Shown here: in pieces, positions 35,439-45,300 of the stretch | Position numbering within the stretch: the first letter of the stretch is position 1 | Layout: each line of letters starts with the position of its first letter | Assembly (NCBI GenBank): GCA_016865505.2 | Contig: AP025252.1 | Location: 1,736,001-1,800,000, forward strand | Reading direction: 5' to 3' | Source: Bryobacterales bacterium F-183 | Lineage (GTDB): Bacteria; Acidobacteriota; Terriglobia; Bryobacterales; Bryobacteraceae | DNA length: 64,000 nucleotides | The notes under the pieces: model-generated | Databases searched by the model: none | The model's input: the letters and a program-made list of their open reading frames with translations, nothing else | Told to the model about the DNA's origin: nothing | Made by a program: the position numbers and the translations under genes

Positions 35439-35987
35439 CTAGGCAGGATCCTTCGTATCCACTACACCCATCTGATTCAACATCTCGATATCTTCCAGAG
35501 CTTTTTCCACCTGGTCGAAATCTACAGTAGCCGCAGCGGCTGAGGACGACGTCGCTGCTGCCTTAGTAACCGGCTGATCAGAAGAAGTCGACCCCGAATC
35601 CCCGGGCCGTACCGCCAACATCACCAGAAACACCGCCGCACAGGCCGACGCAGTCACAAACGCAGGCTTCCAGGAAATCGCGCCAGCCCAACCCGTTGCC
35701 GGACCATCGAACAATCGCCGCCACCACGGCCGCGCTTCGGACTCTTCAATCCGCTTCCACAACTTGGCGTCAAAGTCAGACGATACCGCCGGTGCTTCAA
35801 AGCCGTCGAGTGCACTCCAAACCGAACGCTGCGCCTCCACCACACGGGCGCAATCCTGGCAGCCGTCTACTGTGAGATGCCGCTCGAACTCCAGAGCCAA
35901 CTCCGGCTGTTCGCGATGCAAACGGTCCGAACAATAGTCGAGGATCAGCTCCGCGCCGCCGTCCTTCGTTTGTATTGGGCACTTCAT
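35439..35987 (-). CDS. Membrane anti-sigma factor (zinc-binding)
   Basis: The 182-residue product has a putative zinc site, H37-x5-C43-x2-C46 (ERHLTVDGCQDC) plus C3 and C19. A membrane helix lies near residues 107-126 (FVTASACAAVFLVMLAV), and a Ser/Ala-rich external tail ends in an acidic helix (FDQVEKALEDIEMLNQMGVV). AGGGAAG before the ATG at 35987 decides the start. It follows the ECF sigma gene by 29 bases and is most likely its inhibitor. Confidence 0.8.
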   Translation of the reverse strand: MKCPIQTKDGGAELILDYCSDRLHREQPELALEFERHLTVDGCQDCARVVEAQRSVWSALDGFEAPAVSSDFDAKLWKRIEESEARPWWRRLFDGPATGWAGAISWKPAFVTASACAAVFLVMLAVRPGDSGSTSSDQPVTKAAATSSSAAAATVDFDQVEKALEDIEMLNQMGVVDTKDPA

Positions 35988-36016
35988 GACTGCTTCCCTC
36001 AAATCTCTCTGCCCAC

Positions 36017-36754
36017 CTATTGGGCCAAATGCGACAAACGCGCCCGCAAAGTCTCGTAGGCGCGAAATAACAAGCTTTTTAAGGCGGACTCAGAACATCC
36101 TAACGCACCCGCAATCTGGGCGTACCCGAGATTGTCATACTTGTGCATCATCACCGCCGCGCGCTGCTTTTCCGGCAGCGCCGAAATCGCCTCGCGAACT
36201 TCCCCGAACCGCGCATCGCGTACCATCGCTTCTTCCGCCGATGGACCACCATCTGCTACCTGCCGTGCCGGTCCGGCATCCCCCGCTTCATCCTGCTGGC
36301 TCCCCGCGCGAACCGCGCCTGAAGAATCCAGACGATCCTGTCCGCGCTCATGTTTCCCGTCGCGGATCACATTCAAGGCAAGGTGCGTCGCAATCCGGTA
36401 CAGCCAGGTCGTAAACTTCGCCGTCGGCTGGTAGGTCTCCCGGGATTTGTACACCCGCAGGAACACCTCTTGCGCCAACTCCTCCGCCACCGCTTGGTTC
36501 TGCACCATGCGGTACAGAAAATGGATCACCGGACCACGATGCCGTTCCAGCAGCAGGGCAAAACTTTGCGTGTCACCTTCCCGGACACGCAGCATAAGCT
36601 GCCCGTCGCGATCCATGGTGTAGACAGCCGCTGCCTCCATATCCTTGGAAACACCGCTCCCCGCAAAAGGTTTCGCGCTACTGTCGGGTTTGGAATCGCT
36701 GTCCGGCTGCATTACGTCAGGAACCGCCGATTGTTCTACCATACCAGCGTACAT
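36017..36754 (-). CDS. ECF sigma factor (RpoE-like)
   Basis: The product has region 2 (FALLLERHRGPVIHFLYRMVQNQAVAEELAQEVFLRVYKSRETYQPTAKFTTWLYRIATHLALNVIRD) and region 4 (ISALPEKQRAAVMMHKYDNLGYAQIAGALGCSESALKSLLFRAYETLRARL), both standard. A Gly/Ser/Gln-rich linker of about 50 residues joins them. The start is uncertain: ATG at 36754 has AGGTGG six bases upstream, while ATGs at 36742 and 36712 have none. If 36754 is used, its start codon overlaps that of the divergent exonuclease in CATG. Confidence 0.85.
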   Translation of the reverse strand: MYAGMVEQSAVPDVMQPDSDSKPDSSAKPFAGSGVSKDMEAAAVYTMDRDGQLMLRVREGDTQSFALLLERHRGPVIHFLYRMVQNQAVAEELAQEVFLRVYKSRETYQPTAKFTTWLYRIATHLALNVIRDGKHERGQDRLDSSGAVRAGSQQDEAGDAGPARQVADGGPSAEEAMVRDARFGEVREAISALPEKQRAAVMMHKYDNLGYAQIAGALGCSESALKSLLFRAYETLRARLSHLAQ

Positions 36755-37628
36755 GCAAGTCCACCTGATTGACGGCACCTACGAACTCTTCCGTCACTTT
36801 TTCGCCGTCCCGTCCTCCAAGGACGCCGCCGGAAACGAGATCGCTGCCGCCCGGGCCGTCGCGCTATCCGTCCTTATGATGCTCGAAGATGGAGCCACGC
36901 ATGTAGGCCTGGCCACAGACCGAGTCATCGAATCCTTCCGCAACAACCTCTACCCCGGCTACAAAACCGGCGACGGTATCGACCCCCTACTTTGGTCGCA
37001 ATTCCCTTTATTAGAGGAACTTACAGAAACCATGGGCGTACGCCTCTGGCCCATGGTGGAATTCGAAGCCGACGACGCTCTCGCCTCCGCCGCCGTACAA
37101 GCCGCCGCCGATCCCGCCGTCACCCAGGTCCTGGTCTGTACCCCCGACAAGGACCTCGCCCAAGTCGTCTCCGGATCCCGCATCGTCCAGTTTGACCGCC
37201 GCCGCTCCATCGTCCGCGACGAAGCCGGAGTCATCGAAAAATTCGGTGTGGCACCCGAATCGATCCCCGAATATCTCGCCGTCGTAGGCGACAGCGCCGA
37301 CGGCTACCCCGGCCTCCCCGGTTGGGGACCCAAAGCCGCTGCCCTCACCTTCTCGCGGTACCCGCACTTCGAGGACGTCCCCAAGGACTACCGCCAGTGG
37401 AACCCCGCCATCCGCGGAGCCCAACGTCTCGCCACCGTTTTATTCGAACAATGGGACAACGCCATCCTCTTCCGCGAACTCGCCCGCCTCCGCCTCGACG
37501 TCCCCGTCTTCGACACCGTCGACGATCTCCGCTGGAAGGGCCCGACTCCCGGCTTTGAAGCCCTCTGCACCCGCCTCGACGCCAACGGCCTCTACACCCG
37601 CGTCATGGAACTCACTTCGAAACGCTAG
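36753..37628 (+). CDS. 5'-3' exonuclease (flap endonuclease-like)
   Basis: The 291-residue product has PIN-like active-site motifs: VHLIDGTYELFR at the start, EADDALASAAV, TPDKDLAQVV, and the helix-hairpin-helix GDSADGYPGLPGWGPKAA. It matches stand-alone 5'-3' exonucleases related to the Pol I N-terminal domain, which remove flaps or RNA primers. No polymerase domain is attached. The chosen ATG at 36753 begins the first strand; there is no clear Shine-Dalgarno sequence. Its last 17 bases overlap the convergent hydrolase gene. Confidence 0.88.
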   Translation: MQVHLIDGTYELFRHFFAVPSSKDAAGNEIAAARAVALSVLMMLEDGATHVGLATDRVIESFRNNLYPGYKTGDGIDPLLWSQFPLLEELTETMGVRLWPMVEFEADDALASAAVQAAADPAVTQVLVCTPDKDLAQVVSGSRIVQFDRRRSIVRDEAGVIEKFGVAPESIPEYLAVVGDSADGYPGLPGWGPKAAALTFSRYPHFEDVPKDYRQWNPAIRGAQRLATVLFEQWDNAILFRELARLRLDVPVFDTVDDLRWKGPTPGFEALCTRLDANGLYTRVMELTSKR

Positions 37629-38727
37629 CCGCCTGGAATGCCAACCGCACCGGCGAGTCATCAGAATTCTTGAAGTTAGTCCGCTGCACCATCAGGATCC
37701 AGGCCTTCCCGGACTTCGGATCGATCCACGCCTGCGTCCCATAGGCTCCACCGTGTCCGAATGTCCCGGCCTGTACCATAGCGGTCTGTCCCTGCGGTTC
37801 CGTCACCACGCCGACCCCCAAACCCCACACATGACCCGGAATAAACCCGGCCTTGATCGACCCTGTCTGATTCGCCGTCAACTGCTCAAACGCAGCCTTC
37901 GATAGGTACGTCTTGCCCTTGTACGTCCCGCCATGCAGCAGCATCTGCGCGAACTTCGCATAGTCCGGACCAGTGCTGTACAGTCCACCATTCGCCGCCG
38001 GATACCGGTCCGTCGCCGTAGCCGGCTTGCCGTACAGCAACGACACGGTCCCATCGGTCAGCTTGCCGTCCTCGCCGCGCTTGGCCGGCGTCACGATACG
38101 AGGCATCTGCGCCTCTGTCGGATAGAACGTCGTATCCTTCATCCCCAGCGGCTGGAACAACCGGGCCGCAAAGAATTCCTGCAAAGGCTGCCCCGACACG
38201 ATCTCCACCACGCGACCCAACATATTGATGCCGCTCTGGCAGTACTTCCACTGCGTCCCCGGCTCAAACGCCACCGGCTTCGACGTATAGATCGGCACCA
38301 GATCCGCCAAAGTCTTCGCCGCCTTCAACTCATCCGGCGTACCCTCGCCCATCCCCGACGTATGCGTCAGCATATGCTTCAAAGTGATCCGCGGATCAAA
38401 CCCCGGAATGTACTTCACCAGCGGATCGTTGATGGACAACTTCCCCTCGTCCTGCATCATCAACACCGCCACCGCCGTCACCGGCTTAGTCATGGACGCG
38501 ATCCAGAAAATCGAATCCTTCTGTAGCTTCCGCGTATTTGCGGCGTCGGCATACCCGGCCACTCCCAGATGCTCAACGCGGTCGCGATTCACCACCACCG
38601 TCACCGCGCCAGGAATCTCGTTCTTGGCGATCATCTCCTCCATTGCCATGCGGACCTTCTGTCCGGGATCGTTACCAGCAAGGGCGACGCATGCAAGAGC
38701 GGCAAACGCGGCGGGGAAAATTTTCAT
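37612..38727 (-). CDS. Class C beta-lactamase-like serine hydrolase
   Basis: The 371-residue product has a short signal peptide (KIFPAAFAALACVALA). The SxxK motif is S78-M-T-K81 (IASMTKPVTA), and the Tyr motif is Y162-C-Q, where YxN is usual, followed by SGINMLG. A late GHGGAYG is the likely KTG-equivalent region. The family includes esterases, D-aminopeptidases and beta-lactamases, so antibiotic resistance should not be assumed. It is periplasmic by prediction and stands alone. Confidence 0.88.
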   Translation of the reverse strand: MKIFPAAFAALACVALAGNDPGQKVRMAMEEMIAKNEIPGAVTVVVNRDRVEHLGVAGYADAANTRKLQKDSIFWIASMTKPVTAVAVLMMQDEGKLSINDPLVKYIPGFDPRITLKHMLTHTSGMGEGTPDELKAAKTLADLVPIYTSKPVAFEPGTQWKYCQSGINMLGRVVEIVSGQPLQEFFAARLFQPLGMKDTTFYPTEAQMPRIVTPAKRGEDGKLTDGTVSLLYGKPATATDRYPAANGGLYSTGPDYAKFAQMLLHGGTYKGKTYLSKAAFEQLTANQTGSIKAGFIPGHVWGLGVGVVTEPQGQTAMVQAGTFGHGGAYGTQAWIDPKSGKAWILMVQRTNFKNSDDSPVRLAFQAASVSK

Positions 38728-38803
38728 GTCGCTATTCTATCCGCGATCAGCAACGCTCGTGATCCTGTTTGCAACTCCAGCGCGCATGTTAGTGTGAGGC
38801 ACC

Positions 38804-39340
38804 ATGCGCCACAGGACCAGGGTCGCTACATCCCTCAAAAGTGCATTGCTGTGCGGAGCCTTGCTGTCATTCGCCTGCGCACCACCACCGCCGCAAACGG
38901 CATCCATCCCGGACCTTGCATCCCCGCAGGATGCGCCGATCTTCGACGCCGCCTCTGCAGCTTCGGTCGTCTTTCCCGATGCCGCCGAACGCAGCATGTA
39001 CCGCGCACATTCGCCGGAAACCGCTGTCGGCAAGCGAGGCTATACCTACGAGTTCGTTCCCGCACAAGGCAAATTAAGCGAAAAACAGTTCCAGTTGGTC
39101 TCGATCACTTGGTCCCGCCGGAACCCAGCGACATCTGCAAACTCTGCGCCCGGTACCCAAGGCATCGGCGGACCCGGCGGCAGTTTCACAGATGGAACCG
39201 TTCAAACCGCCGACGGAAGCTTCGACATCCGCGTGACCCTGGGAACGCTCCTCCCCGCCGAGATACAGCCCCCAGCATTTGATCCAAGTGCGGCCGCCGA
39301 GCGCATAGCCGCCGCCTACAACGCCCGAAAGATCCGCTAA
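38804..39340 (+). CDS. Putative lipoprotein of unknown function
   Basis: The 178-residue product has a basic N-terminus, a hydrophobic stretch and a lipobox ending at LSFAC, followed by a Pro-rich segment (APPPPPQTASIP). The mature part has an EFVPAQGKLSEKQFQLVSITWSRR segment, a Gly-rich turn and AFDPSAAAERIAAAYNARKIR at the end. I recognise no family. It is 22 bases upstream of the next gene, so the two probably form one operon. Confidence 0.65.
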   Translation: MRHRTRVATSLKSALLCGALLSFACAPPPPQTASIPDLASPQDAPIFDAASAASVVFPDAAERSMYRAHSPETAVGKRGYTYEFVPAQGKLSEKQFQLVSITWSRRNPATSANSAPGTQGIGGPGGSFTDGTVQTADGSFDIRVTLGTLLPAEIQPPAFDPSAAAERIAAAYNARKIR

Positions 39341-39362
39341 ACGCAGTTCAAGGAGAAAACAC

Positions 39363-40136
39363 ATGGCAAACGACGACTACTTGAAAGACCGTCCGGTAAA
39401 GGAGGTCGCCGCCTGGTACCTTCGCCTTGCCGACTTTTGGGACAAAAACGCTGGCGTAACGCCGTCCCTTGCCGCCATGTTTCTTCGAAAGTGGGTGCAG
39501 AATCGCAAAGACGGTCCGATTGAGTTCGACGCGCCGGACCATCTGAAGGACAATTACTCGGTCACGGACGTCCTGCTCGTCCACCGCGAAATCTTCCTCA
39601 CCAACCAGAAAACCAAGGCCGGTTCCTGGGGTGGCATTCTGCCACGGATTCAGGGAGCCAAAGGCTTCACCAAGTGGGACATGAAGTCCAACCTCTCGCT
39701 CACGTACGAAAGCCTCTCGGACATCGCGCCCGACATCGTTGCCATTGCCAAAGTCCAGAAATTCGGCTCCAATGCGGACCGCGACATCTTTGGATCGCTG
39801 CGCGGCTATCAATTGAAGAGCACCGTAGAGGTCGCAATCGTACCGCCGGTCGCGCCCAAGCAAGGTGTGACCTTCGTCAGTTGGTACGCCTCAGGCAAAG
39901 ACCGTTACGACTGGAACTATAGCGAGTACCTCACCGTGCCCAATCCAGACTTCCGCAGCAAGGACCCCAAAGCGATCCGCCCGCAGGACGAGAAGATCAG
40001 GGTCTATCACTCGAACGCTCAGCGTCTCGAATTGGCCGGCGAAGCTTGCCCTTACGACGTCGTGCTCAAGCCTTGGAAGGTGACAAACGTCAAGGTTTCC
40101 GGCCCCGCCACCATCGATACCACGCGGTCTCTCTAA
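39363..40136 (+). CDS. Unknown protein, possibly DUF6402-like
   Basis: The 257-residue product has no signal peptide or membrane segment. Its end carries a distinctive block, KDRYDWNYSEYLTVPNPDF, then AIRPQDEKIRVYHSNAQRLELAGEACPYDVVLKPW. This reminds me of DUF6402-type proteins seen near secretion or effector genes, but I am not sure of the match. The middle contains VSDVLLVHREIF-like strands (ending in REIFLTNQK). AAGGAGAAAACAC before the ATG is a strong start. It follows the lipoprotein by 22 bases and precedes the cytochrome gene by 62 bases. Confidence 0.6.
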   Translation: MANDDYLKDRPVKEVAAWYLRLADFWDKNAGVTPSLAAMFLRKWVQNRKDGPIEFDAPDHLKDNYSVTDVLLVHREIFLTNQKTKAGSWGGILPRIQGAKGFTKWDMKSNLSLTYESLSDIAPDIVAIAKVQKFGSNADRDIFGSLRGYQLKSTVEVAIVPPVAPKQGVTFVSWYASGKDRYDWNYSEYLTVPNPDFRSKDPKAIRPQDEKIRVYHSNAQRLELAGEACPYDVVLKPWKVTNVKVSGPATIDTTRSL

Positions 40137-40198
40137 GTCGACGGCAGGAAAATCGAATACCAGCGCAACCAATTCGCCGTTGCTGTGTTTCCACACAC

Positions 40199-42043
40199 AT
40201 GCGCTCCGTAGGTTCGCTCCTCGCACTCCTCCTCGCCCTCCCAACGGGAGCGGCATTCGCGCAGCGAGGCGGAGGCGGCCTAGGACCTAACGGAAATCAG
40301 GGCAATACCCTCGCACCGCTCAAGTCGGTAGCCGTACCTCGCCCGGCGAATCTCGAGCAGTACGTCCGTGATGAGACAGCCCTCATCGCCCTCGGCAAAG
40401 CACTCTTTTGGGACATGCAGGCTGGCAGCGACGGCACCACCGCCTGCGCCACCTGCCACTTCCACGCGGGCGCCGATCACCGCCTGCAGAATCAACTCGC
40501 AAGCCCGCACAACGGCAGCTACGCCCTATCGCCCAACACTACCTTGAAGGCCGACGATTTCCCCTTCCGCCTTCTCGCCAACCCCGGCAACAACAACTCC
40601 GCCGTACTCCGCGACAGCCGCCTTGTCGCCGGATCCGCCGGCGTCTTCCGCATCGACTTCCGCCAAGTCTGGGAAGGCAGCCCGAACGAAGACGGCGAAA
40701 CCGCCCCTTCCAATCCCTTCGAGGTGAATGGCGTCCGCGTCCGGCAAGTCACCGGCCGCAACACTCCATCGGTGATCGACGCCGTGTTCAACGTACGCAA
40801 CTTCTGGGACGGCCGCGCACGCGACATCTTCACTGGCGCCACCCCGTTCGGCGACTCCGACCTCAACTGGAACGCCGCCATCGACGGCAACAGCGGACTC
40901 ACCTCCGAACCCATCCGCCTCGACAACGCGAGCCTCGCCTCCCAAGCCGTCGGACCACCCCTCAATGGCGTCGAGATGTCCTACGAAGGGCGCTCCTGGG
41001 CCCAAATGGCCCGCAAACTTCTCTCGCTCCAACCCCTCGCCCGTCAAAAAGTCGCCGCCGACGACAGCGTACTCGGCCCCTACGCGATGCCCGACGGACT
41101 TGGACTCACCATTAGCTATCCGGCCCTCATCCGCGCCGCCTTCCAGCCGCGCTACTGGGAATCGGAAGCCTTCGACGCCCAGGGCTTCACCCAGATGCAG
41201 TTGAACTTTTCGCTGTACTGGGGCCTCGCCATCCAGGCCTACGAATCGACCCTCGTCTCCGGCGAAACCCGTTACGACCGCTTCCTCGCCGGCGACACCG
41301 GCGCCCTCACCGTTCTGGAACAACAAGGCCTCGCCGAATTCCGCGGTGGCGGCTCCCAATGCACCAACTGCCACAACGGACCCGAACTCACCGCGGCCTC
41401 CATCACCAACTTCCGCCGCCGTTCCCAAGCCCTGAACCCGGCCCTGCCCGACACTCTCGGCTTCTTCCGCCTCGGTGTCAGCCCGATTGCCGACGACATC
41501 GGAGGCGCAGACGTAGACGGCTTCGGCAATCCGCTATTCCCCGGAGCGCCCGCAAATCTCGCCCAAGGCGTCTTCAAAACCCCTGGCCTCCGCAACGTCG
41601 AACTCACCGGACCGTACTTTCACAACGGCGGCCAAGCGACTCTCGAACAGGTCCTGCTGTTTTACGCCCGCCGAGGCGACTTCCCCGGCGACGGAAACCT
41701 CGGCACCGGCGTACCCGCCATCAACCTCGGCGCCGCCGACAGAACGCAAGTCGCCGCCTTCCTCCGGGCCCTAACCGACGACCGTGTGAAGTTCGAGCGA
41801 GCCCCATTTGACCACCCGTCTCTCTGCATTCCGGTAGGTCACGAAGAGGAATCCCCAGGCATCCTCAGAAGCCTCGGAGACACCCCGGGAACCCCATCGT
41901 TAGGAGCCGACAAATGGGCGTTGATCCCCGAATCGGGAAGAGAAGGGAACCCGGTCCCCCTCCAAACATTTGAGGAACTGCTGGCAGGAATAGGCGCCGA
42001 CGGAAGCCGAGCCCACAACCTGATGCAAGGCTGCCGCCCGTAG
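40199..42043 (+). CDS. Di-haem cytochrome c peroxidase/MauG-like protein
   Basis: The 614-residue product has a signal peptide (SLLALLLALPTGAAFAQ) and two c-type haem motifs: C83-ATCH and C388-TNCH. The surrounding pattern (LIALGKALFWDMQAGSDGTTACATCHFHAGADHR; NTPSVIDAVFNVRNFWDGRARDIFTG; FKTPGLRNVELTGPYFHNGG) is that of the CCP/MauG family in long form. It is periplasmic. It may reduce peroxide or oxidise an unknown substrate; partner genes are not evident. The ATG at 40199 starts the signal peptide; the frame is open further upstream, but that part overlaps the previous gene. Confidence 0.88.
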   Translation: MRSVGSLLALLLALPTGAAFAQRGGGGLGPNGNQGNTLAPLKSVAVPRPANLEQYVRDETALIALGKALFWDMQAGSDGTTACATCHFHAGADHRLQNQLASPHNGSYALSPNTTLKADDFPFRLLANPGNNNSAVLRDSRLVAGSAGVFRIDFRQVWEGSPNEDGETAPSNPFEVNGVRVRQVTGRNTPSVIDAVFNVRNFWDGRARDIFTGATPFGDSDLNWNAAIDGNSGLTSEPIRLDNASLASQAVGPPLNGVEMSYEGRSWAQMARKLLSLQPLARQKVAADDSVLGPYAMPDGLGLTISYPALIRAAFQPRYWESEAFDAQGFTQMQLNFSLYWGLAIQAYESTLVSGETRYDRFLAGDTGALTVLEQQGLAEFRGGGSQCTNCHNGPELTAASITNFRRRSQALNPALPDTLGFFRLGVSPIADDIGGADVDGFGNPLFPGAPANLAQGVFKTPGLRNVELTGPYFHNGGQATLEQVLLFYARRGDFPGDGNLGTGVPAINLGAADRTQVAAFLRALTDDRVKFERAPFDHPSLCIPVGHEEESPGILRSLGDTPGTPSLGADKWALIPESGREGNPVPLQTFEELLAGIGADGSRAHNLMQGCRP

Positions 42044-42322
42044 CAACCTCGTTCGTGCCACCATTTCTTGGGGGGTAAGGCCAGCCCGCCGCGCTACCTA
42101 CTCCCCTCTCCAAGCCGCGACTAAGCAGCCTATCGCTCCCCCGGCAAACTCTCTCAGATTCTCCTGGGCGTGCCGCTTCCGAAGCGGTACGGTGCCGCTC
42201 ACCGTGCCTGTCACAGATCGCCAGTTGGACCTTAACTCGCAGCTACTTGCAGACTTCAAGAATTCGGAGCCACCCCCGAAGAAAGAGATAGGCGAATCCT
42301 GTAGGAACTCCCGCCCAAAAAA
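42044..42322. repeat. Intergenic region with dispersed GGTGCC repeat, copy 2
   Basis: I see no gene. At 42155-42220 CAGATTCTCCTG is followed by a chain of GTGCC/GGCAC palindromes (CCGCTTCCGAAGCGG, CGGTGCCGCTCACCGTGCC). These recur at 32847, 52030 and 61180. Confidence 0.55.
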
Positions 42323-42365
42323 GCAAATAGCCGGGAGCCGCACCCATCCGCGACCCCCGGCTATT
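42323..42365 (-). terminator. Terminator of the large oxidoreductase gene
   Basis: AATAGCCGGG (42326-42335) and CCCGGCTATT (42356-42365) form the stem. On the minus strand TTTGCTTTTTT follows. Confidence 0.8.
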
Positions 42366-42387
42366 CTCAACTTCCCGAAAAGACTAC

Positions 42388-45300
42388 CTAAACCTCAATC
42401 ACACTCTCGCGCGACCCCAACTGCCGCAAACACCGGTCGATCCAAAGCTTCGTCAGCTTCTCCTGCGTACCGTTCTGCGACAACCGGCTCCGCAAATTCG
42501 TGAAGTCCACATGATCCAGAGACTGATCCTGATTCGCGCACGAGAACACAATCGTCTCCTTGCCCGTCACCGGATCCTTGTGCACCTGCAAGCACTGCGC
42601 ACAAATCTCCTTCATCATGCACTGCATCGGCGAGTTGATCGACCCGATTGCGTGATGCTCCTTCTTCAGGTACGGCGCCAGCTGATTATGCCGCGCGCGA
42701 CCCACAGCCGCCATCATGCCGTCCGACCCGATCGCGATAATACGGTCCACCTGATTCAGCGGGATCTCCGGATCGCCCAAATCCCCGCGACCATACGCCG
42801 CAATCGCTTCCACAATATTCATCACCACCGAACGATCCATCGACCGCGTCGGCGTAAATCCAGGACTCTCATCGCAGCACCACACCACGATGTCCGCCGC
42901 CCGCTCGATCTCCTCGATCTTGTAGCGGTCGATCATCTTCTTGTAGCCCGCGAAGTAGATCACGCGTGACCCGTTCTCCCGCAGCTTCTGCCCGATCGAG
43001 AACAACACCGCGTTACCCAAACCGCCGCCTACCAGCAGCACCGTTTCGCGATGCGGCGTCTCCGTAGGCTCACCCGTCGGACCCATCAGGATCACCGGTT
43101 CGCCCGGCTTCAGCAGCGCGCATAGGTCCGACGATCCGCCCATCTCGAGCACGATCGTGGATAGCAGACCCGCATCGTGTTCCACCGAAGCGCCCGTCAA
43201 CGCCAGACCTTCCATGCCCAGTGTCGTACCATCGACCCGCTTGGCAAGGGCTTCGTAATTCTGCAGGCGATAGAACTGTCCCGGCTGGAAGCTGCGTGCC
43301 GCCAGCGGCGCCCGAACCACCACCTCGACAATGTTTGGCGTCAACCGGATCACATCATGCACGCGCGCCCGCAGATTGTCGTTCAGGTACGCCTGCAACT
43401 CCGCTGGCGTACGCCCGCTCGGCGCATTTTTCTGCAGGATCCGCGACACCACCGGGTACCCCTGCTTGGCCGAACCCATCGCCTTCACCACATTGCCCGC
43501 ATACGACGGATGCAGATCGCCAAAGAAGCTCAATGCCTTGCCATCGCTCGGGCGAATCGACATCAACACGCGCGATTCCGACGGCTTCGAAATCCGCTCC
43601 GGCGTCACCGGATTGCCTTCTTCGTCCACCGCCCGGAAGTACTTGCCGTCCAGCTCAATCGCGCCGTCTTCACGAGCCAGAACCGTATTCGGTTGCGTAC
43701 CCGCCGCCACCAGAATCGCCCGCGCCGGCAACGTCACAACCTCATCGCCGCGCTTCAGCCGCAACGCCTTGGCGTGGCCGTACTGGTCGACCTCCACCTC
43801 ATCCGGCGTCAGACCCTCGGCGAACCGGATGCCTTCCTCCAGTGCCTTCGCCACTTCTTCGTGATTCAGCGTGTAGCTCGGTGCATCCACCAGCCGGCGG
43901 CGATATGCCACCGTCACGCCGCCCCACGAATTCATCAGATCCACCAGCCGCGGTTCACGACCTTGCTGCTTGGCGCGATCCCGCTCGGCGCGAATCGCCC
44001 GCGCATGCGCGACAAATTCATCGGCGGTCTCGTTCTCCTCCGCCGTCCAGACCTTCCGTACGGCTTCCTCGCCACGCTCGGCGACCAGCGCATCGTACCG
44101 GTCCAGGAACTTCTCCACCTGCACCACGTAGTACGCCAGGGACTCCGTCGCCGTATCGATCGCCGTCAAACCACCGCCGATCACCACCACCGGCAACCGC
44201 AACTGCAGATTTGCGATCGAGTCATGCTTAGCGGCACCGGTCAGCTGAAGCGCCATCAAAAAGTCGGACGCCTGCCGTACCCCGCGCACCAGCCCATTCT
44301 TCATCGGCACCACAGTCGGACGGCCCGCGCCCATGCAAAGCGCGATGTGGTCAAAGCCCAACTCCATGGCCGAATCCACCGTCAACGTACCGCCAAACCG
44401 CACGCCGCCGAACATCGAAAACTCGCGACGCCGCTCCAGCAGCAGCCGGATCAGCTTCAAAAAGTTCTTGTCCCAGCGAACCGTAATGCCGTACTCGGCC
44501 ACCCCGCCGAACCCCGCCAGTACACGATCGTTCAGGTTCTCAAACAGCTCCTGGACATCGTGAATCGGACGAAACGGAACGCGCTCGCCATGCGCCGTAA
44601 CGCCGGAAATCTCTTCCGGCAGCGGCTCGATCTTCAACCCATCGACACCCGCCACCATGTGGCCGTCGTTCATCAGGTGGTGCGACAGCGTGAACCCCGC
44701 CGGACCCATGCCCACCGCCAGCACCTTGTACCCCGACTGCGGCTTCGGCACCGGACGATGCAGGTTCAGCGGATTCCACCGCGTCAACAGCGAATAGATC
44801 TCAAAGCCCCACGGCAGGCTCAGCACGTCCTTCAACGTCCGAGTCTCGACCTGCGGGATATCCACAGGCTCCTGCTTCTGGAACACGCAGGCCTTCATAC
44901 AGTCGTTGCAGATGCGATGTCCCGTCGCCGCAGCCATAGGATTGTCGATCGCGACAATGCCAAGCGCGCCAATGGTGTACCCATCCTGCTTCACCGTATT
45001 GAGCTCGGAAATCTTCTCTTCGAGCGGACACCCGGCCAGCGGGACATTGAAGACGCTGCTCTTGAACTCGCCCGTCTTCTCTTTCAGACCCGTCGAGCAC
45101 GAATCCTTGCCCTGGTTGTGGCACTTGATGCAGTAATTCGCGTGATCGAGCGCCTGTTCCAGGTTCATGCCATGGTCGGTGAGCGCGAACCCTTCGCGAT
45201 GCCGCCAATGATCCGGCGACATCCGCATCGCCGGGACATTGTTCACCAGAATGGACTCCACCGGCACCAGGTGCATAAAGTCCAGCTTGTGCGGAGCTTT

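Noticed and set aside
37612-38727. Antibiotic resistance beta-lactamase
   Set aside because: The Y-C-Q motif and overall pattern fit the broad serine hydrolase/esterase family, so resistance cannot be inferred.
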